DNA from: an uncultured Collinsella sp.
GTDB lineage: Bacteria > Actinomycetota > Coriobacteriia > Coriobacteriales > Coriobacteriaceae
DNA: 35,215 nt
Reading direction: 5' to 3'
Assembly: GCA_959600835.1 (NCBI GenBank)
Contig: CAUGNQ010000020.1
Span: 1-35,215 of the forward strand
A model generated the notes under the pieces. It was not told the origin of the DNA. It worked only from the letters and a program-made list of their open reading frames with translations, and made no database searches. Each line of letters opens with the position of its first letter. Within the stretch, counting starts at the first letter, position 1. Below are positions 1 to 7,505 of this stretch, one piece after another. A program made the translations under genes and the position numbers.

Positions 1-7
1 AAGGGCG

Positions 8-29
8 GAGGCGGGGCATTCCCCGCCTC
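8..29. terminator. GC-rich hairpin at window edge
   Basis: A perfect 9-bp inverted repeat (8-16 and 21-29) with loop CATT. It is probably the terminator of a gene lying to the left of the window, or a bidirectional hairpin. No clear T-run follows on the + strand, so function is inferred from shape alone. Confidence 0.4.
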
Positions 30-97
30 TTACACCACATCTCTGCGCGCTACCCGAGGCGCCCAGAATTTGGTTGCAAGGAGGGCGTTCCTCGGCT

Positions 98-146
98 GTG
101 TCAGGAGTGTCCCTGGGTGCCGGCACATAAGGAACGTCCCTAACTG
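98..146 (-). repeat. degenerate copy of the GGGACGTTC-type intergenic repeat
   Basis: Read on the minus strand this stretch contains GGGACGTTCCTTATGTGCCGG. It resembles the GGGGACGTTCTTAAA element at 23901-23920 and shares CCGGCACATA with the + strand near 32535. It is a decayed member of the repeat family described at 23757 and 32576. Confidence 0.4.
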
Positions 147-148
147 TC

Positions 149-181
149 GGAGGGGGTGCCTGCCGTGGCGGGCACCCCTCC
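149..181 (-). terminator. hairpin after the acyltransferase gene
   Basis: GGAGGGGGTGCC (149-160) pairs with GGCACCCCTCC (171-181) with one bulged G. It lies 26 bp beyond the stop of the minus-strand acyltransferase. There is no strong U-tract, so termination may be inefficient or the stem may stabilise the message end. Confidence 0.5.
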
Positions 182-206
182 GGATGTGGGAAGTTTGCGC
201 TGCAGG

Positions 207-2450
207 TTACTTGTCGGTGCCCAGCTTGTGCGGCTTGAGAGCGAGCGCATTGACGAGCGCGTCGGTGGCAGACTTGACGGCCGCCGGCTGCGGATCGTTG
301 ACGTGATCCTCGGGATGCACGGGCAGGTCCTTCTTGACTGCATCGTGGATCAAGTTGAGGTACTCAGTCACGCCAGTGGTCGACAGGTGCGTGCCATCGC
401 CATCGAACAGGTCGTTGCGATTGGCACTGTATCCGTACCAGTCGATAACGCGCACGTTCTTGTAGCGCGTAGCAGCGTTGGCGATGGCCTGGTTGGTAGA
501 GCCAACCCACGGCTGCGGGCTGCGCGTGTTCACAAACACCACAATACGCTTATCTCCTGCATCGGTCATGATGGCGTCGATCTGGTCGTCGGTTACCAAG
601 CCGTTGGTGCCCAGTGCAAAGACCACGATCTTGCCGGCAAGGTTCTGTTGGAGATAGCCCTCAAATGTCGCGCGGCCCGCATCGAACTGGCGGCCCTTTT
701 CGGCATCGATGTGACTGTGGGGGAACACGCCGTCGAAGGAATCGACGGCGCGCAGCGACACGGAGTCACCGATCATCAACAGGTCGTAGGAGCCATCGGG
801 GAAGCCGTCGTTGTCCTTGTCGGTGTCGTCGGCTGCCTGTTGGTCCGTTGGCGCGGTGTTTTTGGCTTCCTTGTTGAGGACTTCGGCGCCCTCACCGCTC
901 AGTGCGGAGGTCTCCGGCACAAAGATCAGGCCGCCCAGCGCGATAACAAGCACGATGCCGCAAGTGGCGCACACGGGAATATGCGCGCGCACCCAGTTGG
1001 CGGGCGTGGTGGTGCCGTCGCGGAACTCGGATACGGTGCGCCCAAAGGCGCCCTTTCTAAACGGCGTCTCGATAAAGCGATATGAGCATTCGGCTACGGC
1101 GACCACCAACAACACCTGCAAAATGTACTGCCACCACGGCGTATCGTTGATGTTGGCGACCGGGTTCATGAGCAACAGTAGCGGATAGTGCCACAGGTAG
1201 ATGCTGTACGAGCGCTTGCCAACCCACACGAGCGGCTCGGCGGACAGTGCGCGGGCAACCATTCCCTGGGGCTGCACGCAGGCCGCGATGACCATGAGCG
1301 TGAGGATGGAGCATAACAGCGTGCCGCCGCGATACTGGAACGCGGTGTAGCCGTTGGTGAGCGCGACCATGGCGGCAAGGCCAACCAGACCCGCGACGCC
1401 CAACACATCGATGGATGCAGGTGAGGACCAAAAACGCACGAGCGTACTCGGCTGAGTCGGGACGGTCTCGGCTGCGCCGTCGGTCGTAGCGTCATGCTTG
1501 CTTTCGGCGTTCTTGCCGTGCTTGGCGGCGCCAGCCAGGCGATTGAGCCCCAAACGATGAGCGAGACGCACCGGTGCCAGGTCGCAATCGGGGATAAAGG
1601 CCATCCAGGCGCCCAGCAGCAGCGAGAACACGCGGGTGTCGGTGCCGTAGTACACGCGGCTGGGGTCGGCGGCGGGGTTATAGAGCACCATCATGGCGAT
1701 GGCGGAGACAGCAGCCAGGCCCAGAACCATGCGGCGCGTGTTGGGCTTGCTCATGTGCATAAATACCATAGCGAGCAGCAGCGGGGGCCAAACCAGGTAG
1801 AACTGTTCCTCGATGGCGAGCGACCAAAAGTGTGTGAGCGGCGAGGGGTCGCCCAGAGCATTGAAGTACGAGACGTTTTGGGCAATCTGCCACCAGTTGT
1901 TGAAGAACAGCAGCGACGGCAGGATGTCGGGGCGCATCTTGGTGAGCATCACGTGGTTAAAGATGGTGCACAGCGCGCAAGTCACGAACACTACCGTTAC
2001 CACGGCAGGGACCAGGCGACGGATGCGGCGAATCCAGAAGCTCTTAAGGTCGATGCGGCCGGTCTTGGCGACTTCGTTGAGCAGCAAGCGCGTGATCAGA
2101 TAGCCCGAAAGCACAAAGAAGATCGTGACGCCGAGCAGGCCGCCCTGAGCCCACGTGAGGTTGAGGTGATAGAGCACCACCGCGACGACGGCAAGCGTGC
2201 GCAGGCCGTCGAGCGCAGGGATGTAGCGGGGCTTGGGGCGAGCGGTCGCCTGCTGGTCGGTAACGGGCGAGCGTGTGGCGCCGGTGTTGGTCTTGGCTGC
2301 ATGGGAGCCCTTGTTGGTGGGCGTTCGATGCGGGCTCGGGCCGCGTCGCGACTCGCCGGTGCGGCGCTCGGCGTGCGGGCGAGCGTGTGGCGCCTGGTTA
2401 TCGGGCGCGCGGCGCGGGCCGCGTGGGCTCGATTGTGGGAATTGTTCCAT
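207..2450 (-). CDS. OatA-like membrane O-acyltransferase (acyltransferase 3 + SGNH)
   Basis: A 747-residue protein of the AT3-SGNH type, which moves acyl groups (usually acetyl) across the membrane onto cell-wall or surface glycans. The first ~75 residues are Pro/Arg/Ser-rich and probably disordered. About ten hydrophobic helices follow, beginning at YIPALDGLRTLAVVAVVLYH (AT3 motif) with FFVLSGYLITRLLL, the RRIRRL loop and FWSLAIEEQFYLVWP, all AT3 hallmarks. The last ~220 residues form an extracytoplasmic SGNH hydrolase-like domain with IGDSVS (block I, Ser nucleophile), ALGTNG (block III) and DGTHLSTTG (Asp-x-x-His block V). The gene stands alone and divergent from ribokinase; a TACAAT box on the minus strand at 2495-2490 could be its -10. 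The acceptor (peptidoglycan, teichoic-type polymer or exopolysaccharide) cannot be told from the sequence. Confidence 0.9.
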   Translation of the reverse strand: MEQFPQSSPRGPRRAPDNQAPHARPHAERRTGESRRGPSPHRTPTNKGSHAAKTNTGATRSPVTDQQATARPKPRYIPALDGLRTLAVVAVVLYHLNLTWAQGGLLGVTIFFVLSGYLITRLLLNEVAKTGRIDLKSFWIRRIRRLVPAVVTVVFVTCALCTIFNHVMLTKMRPDILPSLLFFNNWWQIAQNVSYFNALGDPSPLTHFWSLAIEEQFYLVWPPLLLAMVFMHMSKPNTRRMVLGLAAVSAIAMMVLYNPAADPSRVYYGTDTRVFSLLLGAWMAFIPDCDLAPVRLAHRLGLNRLAGAAKHGKNAESKHDATTDGAAETVPTQPSTLVRFWSSPASIDVLGVAGLVGLAAMVALTNGYTAFQYRGGTLLCSILTLMVIAACVQPQGMVARALSAEPLVWVGKRSYSIYLWHYPLLLLMNPVANINDTPWWQYILQVLLVVAVAECSYRFIETPFRKGAFGRTVSEFRDGTTTPANWVRAHIPVCATCGIVLVIALGGLIFVPETSALSGEGAEVLNKEAKNTAPTDQQAADDTDKDNDGFPDGSYDLLMIGDSVSLRAVDSFDGVFPHSHIDAEKGRQFDAGRATFEGYLQQNLAGKIVVFALGTNGLVTDDQIDAIMTDAGDKRIVVFVNTRSPQPWVGSTNQAIANAATRYKNVRVIDWYGYSANRNDLFDGDGTHLSTTGVTEYLNLIHDAVKKDLPVHPEDHVNDPQPAAVKSATDALVNALALKPHKLGTDK

Positions 2451-2543
2451 AAAACATCATCCAATGACGAGAATAATCGGCACATATTCATTGTAGCTGC
2501 CTGCTCCTGTGAATGCTTGCTGCTGGCGCAACCTCAAGGGTGC

Positions 2544-2573
2544 GTTCACATCAAAGTGAACTAAAGTTATAGA
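2544..2573 (+). promoter_or_regulatory. ribokinase promoter with overlapping operator-like palindrome
   Basis: A perfect palindrome GTTCAC-ATCAAA-GTGAAC occupies 2544-2561. It overlaps a possible promoter TTCACA (2545-2550), 17-bp spacer, TATAGA (2568-2573). A repressor bound here would block polymerase. A small hairpin GTGCG-AGAG-CGCAC follows at 2575-2588, and the SD GAGGAGG lies before the start at 2637. The regulator is not identified. Confidence 0.5.
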
Positions 2574-2636
2574 GGTGCGAGAGCGCACGATCGACGGCCG
2601 ACGGTGGGCGTAAGGCCTGTAGACGAGGAGGTTTCC

Positions 2637-3599
2637 ATGGCAGACAACGGCATTGTTGCGGTGTTCGGCAGTATGAACATGGACCTTTCAGTGGCGTGCG
2701 AGCGCATGCCGCGCGCGGGCGAGACAGTCGGTGGCAGCGGTTTTATCACCAATGCTGGTGGCAAGGGCGCTAACCAGGCCGTCGCCGCCGCGCGCATGGG
2801 TGCGCGCACGTGCATGATCGGCGCGGTCGGGCGCGATGCGTTTGGCGATGCGCTGGTGGCGGGGCTTCAGGATGCCGGCGTGGGCGTTGAGTTCGTGGCG
2901 CGGCGCGACGACGTGGAGACGGGCACGGCGACCATCATTCGCTGTGAGAGCGACAACCGCATCGTGCTGTCGCCGGGCGCCAACCATGCGCTTGCGGGCG
3001 AGGACGTTGCCCGCGCACTGAGGCGCTTGGTGGCCGATGAGCTCGACCGCGATGTCTGCGGGCTCGCCCCCGCGGCCGGCAGCGTCTTTATCGCCCAGGG
3101 CGAATGCGACCTGATGGCGACGGCCGCGGCGCTCTCTTGCGCCCACAGGCTGGGGTTCTATACGGTCTTTAACACCGCGCCGGCCTGCGCCCTACCGGCG
3201 GGTGCGTGGCCCGCAGTCGACCTGGTCTGCCCCAACGAGACCGAATGCCAGGCGCTGACGGGCATTCTGCCCACAGATGACGCGAGTTGTGTCGAAGCGC
3301 TTAATGCCCTGCTCGGCAAAGGCGCTGGCGCCGCGGTCATTACGCTGGGCGGTGCCGGTTCGGTTACGCTCGGTGATGACGGCGAGCTGCTGCGCATGCC
3401 GGCGCTTTCGAGCTCGGTGGTCGACACCACGGCGGCCGGCGATACGTTTATCGGCGCGTTGGCGGCGGCTCGCCTAGAGGGCTTGCCGCTCTTTGAGTGC
3501 ATGGCCGCGGGTGCTCGCGCCTCGGCGGTAACGGTGTCGCGCCTGGGCGCTCAGCAATCGATTCCCACGCGCGCCGAAGTTGAACATTGGTTTGGTTAA
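2637..3599 (+). CDS. rbsK: ribokinase (PfkB family sugar kinase)
   Basis: A 320-residue PfkB-family kinase, most like ribokinase, which phosphorylates D-ribose to ribose 5-phosphate. The N-terminal part has GSMNMDLSVACERMPRAGET and the first PfkB signature NAGGKGANQAVAAARMG (39-55), which in ribokinase contacts the sugar. The C-terminal signature DTTAAGDTFIGALAAA contains the catalytic base Asp269. Length fits the family. I chose ATG 2637 because GACGAGGAGG lies just upstream; an in-frame start at 2604 would place that SD inside the gene. The nucleoside hydrolase begins 30 bp downstream, so together the pair would release ribose from nucleosides and phosphorylate it. Substrate could be another furanose or deoxyribose, but the neighbour favours ribose. 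Confidence 0.85.
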   Translation: MADNGIVAVFGSMNMDLSVACERMPRAGETVGGSGFITNAGGKGANQAVAAARMGARTCMIGAVGRDAFGDALVAGLQDAGVGVEFVARRDDVETGTATIIRCESDNRIVLSPGANHALAGEDVARALRRLVADELDRDVCGLAPAAGSVFIAQGECDLMATAAALSCAHRLGFYTVFNTAPACALPAGAWPAVDLVCPNETECQALTGILPTDDASCVEALNALLGKGAGAAVITLGGAGSVTLGDDGELLRMPALSSSVVDTTAAGDTFIGALAAARLEGLPLFECMAAGARASAVTVSRLGAQQSIPTRAEVEHWFG

Positions 3600-3629
3600 A
3601 CGATAAAGACGGAGAAGCGGAGTAGAACA

Positions 3630-4604
3630 ATGGCAACCAAGAAGCTGATCCTTGATCTGGATATGGGTGTGGACGATGCGATGGCGCTGGCCTATGCCAT
3701 CGCGAGCCCCGAGGTGGAGCTCGTGGGCATCACCACGTGCTTTGGCAACGTGCGCGTCGAGCAATCGGCGCACAACTGCCTGGCGGTGCTCGACCTGTTG
3801 GGTCGTCCCGAGGTGCCGGTGTACCTGGGCGCCGATCGTCCCATTAAGGCGACTGAGCCCTATACACCGCCGGCGTCCACCACGCTCATTCACGGCAAGA
3901 ACGGCATTGGCGGCGCAAGCGTGCCCGCATCGCCGTACGAGCCGGTGGGGGCGACGTCGGCCGACGGTAACGCGGCGGTCGATTACCTGATTGATGCCGC
4001 GCGCACCTATGGCCCCGATCTGATCTACGTGGCGACCGGCCCGCTCTCCAACCTGGCACTTGCCTTGGAGCGCGATGCGGCGGCGATGATGTCTATCGGT
4101 CGCGTGGTCGTGATGGGTGGTGCGCTCACCGTGCCCGGAAACGTGAGCGCGGGCGCCGAGGCCAACATGGCAAGTGATCCCGAGGCGGCCGATGCCGTGC
4201 TGCGTTCGGGCCGCAAGCTGACTATGGTGGGGCTGGATGTGACGCATCGCGTGGTGCTCACGCGTCGCGACATTGCCGGCTGGACGGGCTCGGGCACCAT
4301 GGCCGGTTGCGCGTTTGCGAGCATGGTGGAGCACTACATTGGCTCGTACGAGATGAACGCCCCCTACCTGGGTGGCTGCGCGCTGCACGATCCGCTTGCC
4401 GTCGCCGTGGCGATCGACCCCACGCTCGTGGGCGCGCTCGGCTGTAACCTGCGCGTCGACCTGCTGGGCGAGTATCGCGGCCGCACCATCTGTGACGAGC
4501 GCCGTGTGGCCGACCCCGACAAGAGCGCACTCGTGGCGCTGACCGTCGACGCCCCGCGCTTTCTGTCCGAGTTCAAGGCGCGTATGGCCCGCGTCCTGGG
4601 CTAA
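3630..4604 (+). CDS. inosine/uridine-preferring nucleoside hydrolase
   Basis: A 324-residue nucleoside hydrolase (IUNH family) that splits the N-glycosidic bond of ribonucleosides to base plus ribose. The Ca2+-binding N-terminal motif reads DLDMGVDDAMAL (Asp9, Asp11, Asp15, Asp16), a slight variant of the usual DTDPGxDDA. Also typical are GITTCFGN, HGKNGIGG, YVATGPLSNLALAL and VVMGGAL, with a metal/sugar ligand Asp254 in LHDPLAV. No signal peptide is seen, so it is cytoplasmic. It follows the ribokinase gene by 30 bp and ends at a terminator, so the two genes form a short nucleoside-salvage operon. Base preference cannot be predicted. Confidence 0.9.
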   Translation: MATKKLILDLDMGVDDAMALAYAIASPEVELVGITTCFGNVRVEQSAHNCLAVLDLLGRPEVPVYLGADRPIKATEPYTPPASTTLIHGKNGIGGASVPASPYEPVGATSADGNAAVDYLIDAARTYGPDLIYVATGPLSNLALALERDAAAMMSIGRVVVMGGALTVPGNVSAGAEANMASDPEAADAVLRSGRKLTMVGLDVTHRVVLTRRDIAGWTGSGTMAGCAFASMVEHYIGSYEMNAPYLGGCALHDPLAVAVAIDPTLVGALGCNLRVDLLGEYRGRTICDERRVADPDKSALVALTVDAPRFLSEFKARMARVLG

Positions 4605-4615
4605 ATGTTTTTCAC

Positions 4616-4654
4616 GCCCCGCCCCATGTAGTCAATTTGGGACGGGGCTTTTTT
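4616..4654 (+). terminator. rho-independent terminator of the nucleoside-salvage operon
   Basis: GCCCCGCCCC (4616-4625) pairs with GGGACGGGGC (4639-4648) with one mismatch, followed by six T (4649-4654), 12 bp after the hydrolase stop. The right arm belongs to the GGGACGGGGC repeat element described for 4628-4700. Confidence 0.85.
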
Positions 4655-4700
4655 AGCTACCGACTAAATGTGCCCGTTGGGGGAATAGTCGCACCACTTT
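4628..4700 (+). repeat. GGGACGGGGC intergenic element, copy 1
   Basis: The first 21 bases (4628-4648) are an exact inverted copy of 11068-11088. The similarity resumes at its other end, where GAATAGTCGCACCAC here matches GAATGGTCGCACCAA on the minus strand near 11040-11055. The copies flank the LacI-isomerase-transketolase-kinase cluster. I take it for a mobile or REP-like palindromic repeat that has been recruited as a terminator. Confidence 0.65.
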
Positions 4701-4702
4701 GC

Positions 4703-4749
4703 TTGACAACAGGCTAAACTAGATATTAAACATTTACTATTCTGTTTAG
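4703..4749 (+). promoter_or_regulatory. promoter and probable auto-operator of the LacI gene
   Basis: A consensus -35 TTGACA (4703-4708) is followed by AT-rich -10 candidates at 4724-4732. Overlapping and downstream lies the inverted repeat TAAACA (4727-4732) / TGTTTA (4742-4747). The stretch TTAAACATTTACTATTCTG matches 14 of 19 bases of 6030-6048 in front of the isomerase gene. Shared sites in front of the regulator and its likely target suggest the LacI protein controls both. Confidence 0.55.
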
Positions 4750-4831
4750 ATTGAATTTGCGGTCGTTTAGTTGTCGAGTCACGGGGCGGTCAGGCCACGA
4801 TGCTCGACCGCGACCGTTACTAGGGGGAACA

Positions 4832-5842
4832 ATGGCTAAAGCAAGTGTTCGCGAGATCAGCCGCATCACCGGTTTTTCGCCTGCGACCGTGTCCAACGCG
4901 CTCAACCGCAAGCGCAGCGTGAGCGAGGAGACCGCCAAGGTCATCCTGGAGTGCGCGCAGTCGCTTGGCTATCAGCAGTCGACGCAGCTCGAGAGCATCC
5001 AGTTCGTGCTTGCGCGCAAGACGGGTGCCATCCTGGACGAGAGCACCTTCCATCCCGCGGTTATTGAGGGCGTGGAGCGTCAGGCGCGTCGCCACGGCAT
5101 GAGCACGAGCTTTGTCTCGCTCGACTTTAGCGATCTTGACGCCGTGCGTCCGCAGGTCGAGGGCCTGATCGCCGATCCGTCCGCCGCCATTGTGCTAATG
5201 GGTACGGAGTTGGGCGAGGAGGACTACGCCCTGTTCGCTAACGCCGCCGCCCACCTGATTGTGCTCGATGGCTGGAGCGATCGTCAGTATTTCGACGCCG
5301 TGGTCATTGCCAATACCGACTCGGTGCTGCGTGCCGTGGATTACCTTATCGAGAAAGGCCACAAGCAGATCGGCTATCTGGCAGGCGACCTTCGCATTCG
5401 CAACTTTAAGGACCGCGAGCGCGGCTATCGGCAAGCGCTCGAGGACGCGGGTCTCGAGGCCAATCCGGCATGGCGCGTCACGCTGGGCACCACGCTCGAA
5501 GGCGCCTATCGCGATATGGGCGCGTGGCTCGACGGCGTCTCACGCGACGACCTGCCGACGGCTTTCTTTGCCGAGAACGACGTGCTCGCCGTAGGTGCCA
5601 TGCGCGCGCTCAACGAGCACGGCATACGTGTGCCCGACGATGTCTCGATCATCGGCTTTGACGACCTGTCTTTGGGCGCTTTCTCCAACCCGCCGCTCAC
5701 CACGGTGCACGTCCCCAAGCACGAGGTGGGCGAGATCGCGGTGCGCCGCCTGGTGGGCAACATCCGCAATCCCAAGAGCTACACCTGCAAGACAGCCGTG
5801 TCGACCTATTTTGTCGAGCGCCAGAGCGTGCGCGAAATCTAG
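4832..5842 (+). CDS. LacI-family transcriptional regulator
   Basis: A 336-residue LacI/GalR-type DNA-binding regulator. Residues ~4-50 form the helix-turn-helix and hinge (VREISRITGFSPATVSNALN, then RSVSEETAKVILECAQSLGYQ). The rest is a periplasmic-binding-protein-like effector domain with typical blocks DAVVIANTDSVLRAVDYLIE, GHKQIGYLAGD, ENDVLAVGAMRALNEHG, VSIIGFDDLSLGAFSNPPLT and VHVPKHEVGEIAVRRL. The start at 4832 follows AGGGGGAAC and puts the HTH at the very N-terminus, as usual; an upstream in-frame ATG at 4751 would add 27 unlikely residues. It precedes the isomerase-transketolase-kinase genes and shares operator-like sequence with their promoter region, so it is probably their repressor, released by the sugar or a phosphorylated intermediate. 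Confidence 0.92.
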   Translation: MAKASVREISRITGFSPATVSNALNRKRSVSEETAKVILECAQSLGYQQSTQLESIQFVLARKTGAILDESTFHPAVIEGVERQARRHGMSTSFVSLDFSDLDAVRPQVEGLIADPSAAIVLMGTELGEEDYALFANAAAHLIVLDGWSDRQYFDAVVIANTDSVLRAVDYLIEKGHKQIGYLAGDLRIRNFKDRERGYRQALEDAGLEANPAWRVTLGTTLEGAYRDMGAWLDGVSRDDLPTAFFAENDVLAVGAMRALNEHGIRVPDDVSIIGFDDLSLGAFSNPPLTTVHVPKHEVGEIAVRRLVGNIRNPKSYTCKTAVSTYFVERQSVREI

Positions 5843-5910
5843 GCAGAACGGCGCCAGACCTCAGAGCGGAAAAGCCCGCCAAAGGCAACCATACATGACG
5901 CTACCAAGAG

Positions 5911-5936
5911 AGAGGGTCCTACGGGGCCCTCTTTTT
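5911..5936 (+). terminator. terminator after the LacI gene
   Basis: AGAGGGTCC (5911-5919) pairs with GGGCCCTCT (5924-5932; one G-U pair) around a short loop, followed by TTTTT. It separates the regulator from the isomerase transcription unit. Confidence 0.8.
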
Positions 5937-5965
5937 GTTGCCCTTGTATGTTCAGATTGTTTATA

Positions 5966-6076
5966 TACCGTTTAGGCTGATTTCTCTACCGTTTACGGGA
6001 CTTTCACGCTAAACTACTAAACAAAAGAGTAAAACATTTAGTAAACAGAACAAAACGAAACATGCGTCTGTTTACT
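5966..6076 (+). promoter_or_regulatory. control region of the isomerase operon with multiple GTTTA boxes
   Basis: TACCGTTTA occurs twice, at 5966-5974 and 5987-5995, exactly 21 bp apart (two helical turns). A TAAACT box at 6010-6015 could be the -10. Downstream is a perfect 10-bp inverted repeat AGTAAACAGA (6040-6049) / TCTGTTTACT (6067-6076), and the sequence at 6030-6048 resembles the LacI promoter site at 4726-4744. This looks like a dense operator array for the adjacent LacI protein. Confidence 0.55.
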
Positions 6077-6102
6077 GAACATGTGATTAGGGGAGGACGT
6101 AC

Positions 6103-7503
6103 ATGGATAAGATCAAGCTCGGTTTCGTGCCCACGCGCCGCAGCATCTTTAGCGCACCGGACGCAATTAAGTATCGCGGCCTGACGGCTGATCGCCTGCG
6201 CGAGATCGGCGTCGACATTGTGGATATCGACGACATCAACGACGAGGGCCTGCTGTTCGACGACAGCCATATCGCGCCTATCATCGAGAAGTTCCGCGCC
6301 GAGGGCGTTGACGGCATCATGCTGTGCCACGCCAACTTTGGTACCGAGTACGTCTGCGCCCGCCTTGCCCGCGAGCTCGGTCTGCCCGTGCTGCTGTGGG
6401 GCCCGCGCGACGAGCGCCCCGAGCCCGACGGCACCCGCCTGCGCGATAGCCAGTGCGGCCTGTTCGCCACCGGCAAGGTCCTGCGCCGCTTCCAGGTTCC
6501 CTTCACCTACATGACTAACTGCCGCCTGACCGATTCCGAGTTCGAGCGCGGCGTCTGGGACTTTTTGGCCGTGTGCAACGTGGTCAAGACCTTCAAGCAC
6601 ACCCGTATTCTGCAGATGGCCACCCGTCCGTTCGACTTCTGGTCGACCATGTGCAACGAGGGCGAGCTGCTCGAGAAGTTCAACATCCAGCTTTCGCCCA
6701 TCCCCATGACCGAGCTTGTCCAGGCCGTGCGCGACGCCCAGGCCGACGAGCAGGCCATGGCAGCCATGCTCGCTCACATTGCCGACAGCTTTGAGATCTG
6801 CATCCCCGAGGATAAGGTTCCCGCGGTTGCCGGTCTTGCCATCGCCATGAAGCGCCTGGTCGAGAAGTACGGTTGCAACGCCGGTGCCATCCAGTGCTGG
6901 AACGCCCTGCAGGACGAGTTGGGCATTATGCCCTGCGCCGCCAACGCCATCCTCAACGAGATGGGTATCCCCATCGTATGCGAGACCGATATTCACGGCG
7001 CCATCACCGCACTGATGGTCGAAGCCGCAGACCTGGGCCGTCACCGCGGCATGTTCGCCGACTGGACCGTGCGTCATCCCGATAACGAGAACGGCGAGCT
7101 GCTGCAGCACTGCGGTCCCTGGCCCTGCAGCTGCGCGGCCGTCAAGCCCAAGCTCACCTATCCGCTGGCGTTCGATCATCCCGGCGCGCTGACGGCCGAG
7201 GCCAAGCACGGCGACCTCACCCTTGCCCGTTTTGACGGCGACAACGGCGAGTACTCGCTGCTGCTGGGCAATGCCCGCGGCATCGACGGCCCGGCCGGCA
7301 TGGGCACCTACCTGTGGGTCGAGGTCGACAACCTCAAGCGCCTCGAGGCCAAGATCGTCGAGGGTCCCTACATCCACCACTGCGTCGCCATTCACGCCAA
7401 CGTGGTGCCGGTGCTCTACGAGGCGTGCAAGTACATCGGCATTGCCCCCGACTTATACGACCCGATTGAAGAAGACGTCAAAGCCTACCTGCGAGGAGAG
7501 TAG
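6103..7503 (+). CDS. L-fucose/L-arabinose isomerase-family sugar isomerase
   Basis: A 466-residue protein of the FucI/AraA aldose-ketose isomerase superfamily, which interconverts an aldose and its ketose using a divalent metal. Visible features are KIKLGFVPTRRSIF at the start, VLLWGPRDERPEPDG and an acidic metal-site region CETDIHGAITAL (Glu294, Asp296, His298), then GPWPCSCAAVKPK and the late HHCVAIHANVVPVLYEACKY. It is clearly shorter than canonical FucI (about 590) and close to AraA (about 500), but is not a textbook member of either. GGGGAGGAC precedes the ATG. The gene leads an apparent operon with a split transketolase (2-bp gap) and an FGGY kinase. Plausible substrates are a pentose, 6-deoxyhexose, tetrose or a branched sugar such as D-apiose; the sequence alone does not decide. 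Confidence 0.8.
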   Translation: MDKIKLGFVPTRRSIFSAPDAIKYRGLTADRLREIGVDIVDIDDINDEGLLFDDSHIAPIIEKFRAEGVDGIMLCHANFGTEYVCARLARELGLPVLLWGPRDERPEPDGTRLRDSQCGLFATGKVLRRFQVPFTYMTNCRLTDSEFERGVWDFLAVCNVVKTFKHTRILQMATRPFDFWSTMCNEGELLEKFNIQLSPIPMTELVQAVRDAQADEQAMAAMLAHIADSFEICIPEDKVPAVAGLAIAMKRLVEKYGCNAGAIQCWNALQDELGIMPCAANAILNEMGIPIVCETDIHGAITALMVEAADLGRHRGMFADWTVRHPDNENGELLQHCGPWPCSCAAVKPKLTYPLAFDHPGALTAEAKHGDLTLARFDGDNGEYSLLLGNARGIDGPAGMGTYLWVEVDNLKRLEAKIVEGPYIHHCVAIHANVVPVLYEACKYIGIAPDLYDPIEEDVKAYLRGE

Positions 7504-7505
7504 AA

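Noticed and set aside
4751..4831. Upstream start for the LacI regulator
   Set aside because: It would place 27 unrelated residues before the HTH and would lie just downstream of the promoter and operator, without an SD. AGGGGGAAC supports 4832.
6004..7395. A 463-codon open frame on the minus strand opposite the isomerase
   Set aside because: Repetitive Val/Gly/Leu/His/Asp composition typical of antisense of a GC-rich gene; the isomerase has an SD and conserved metal-site motif.
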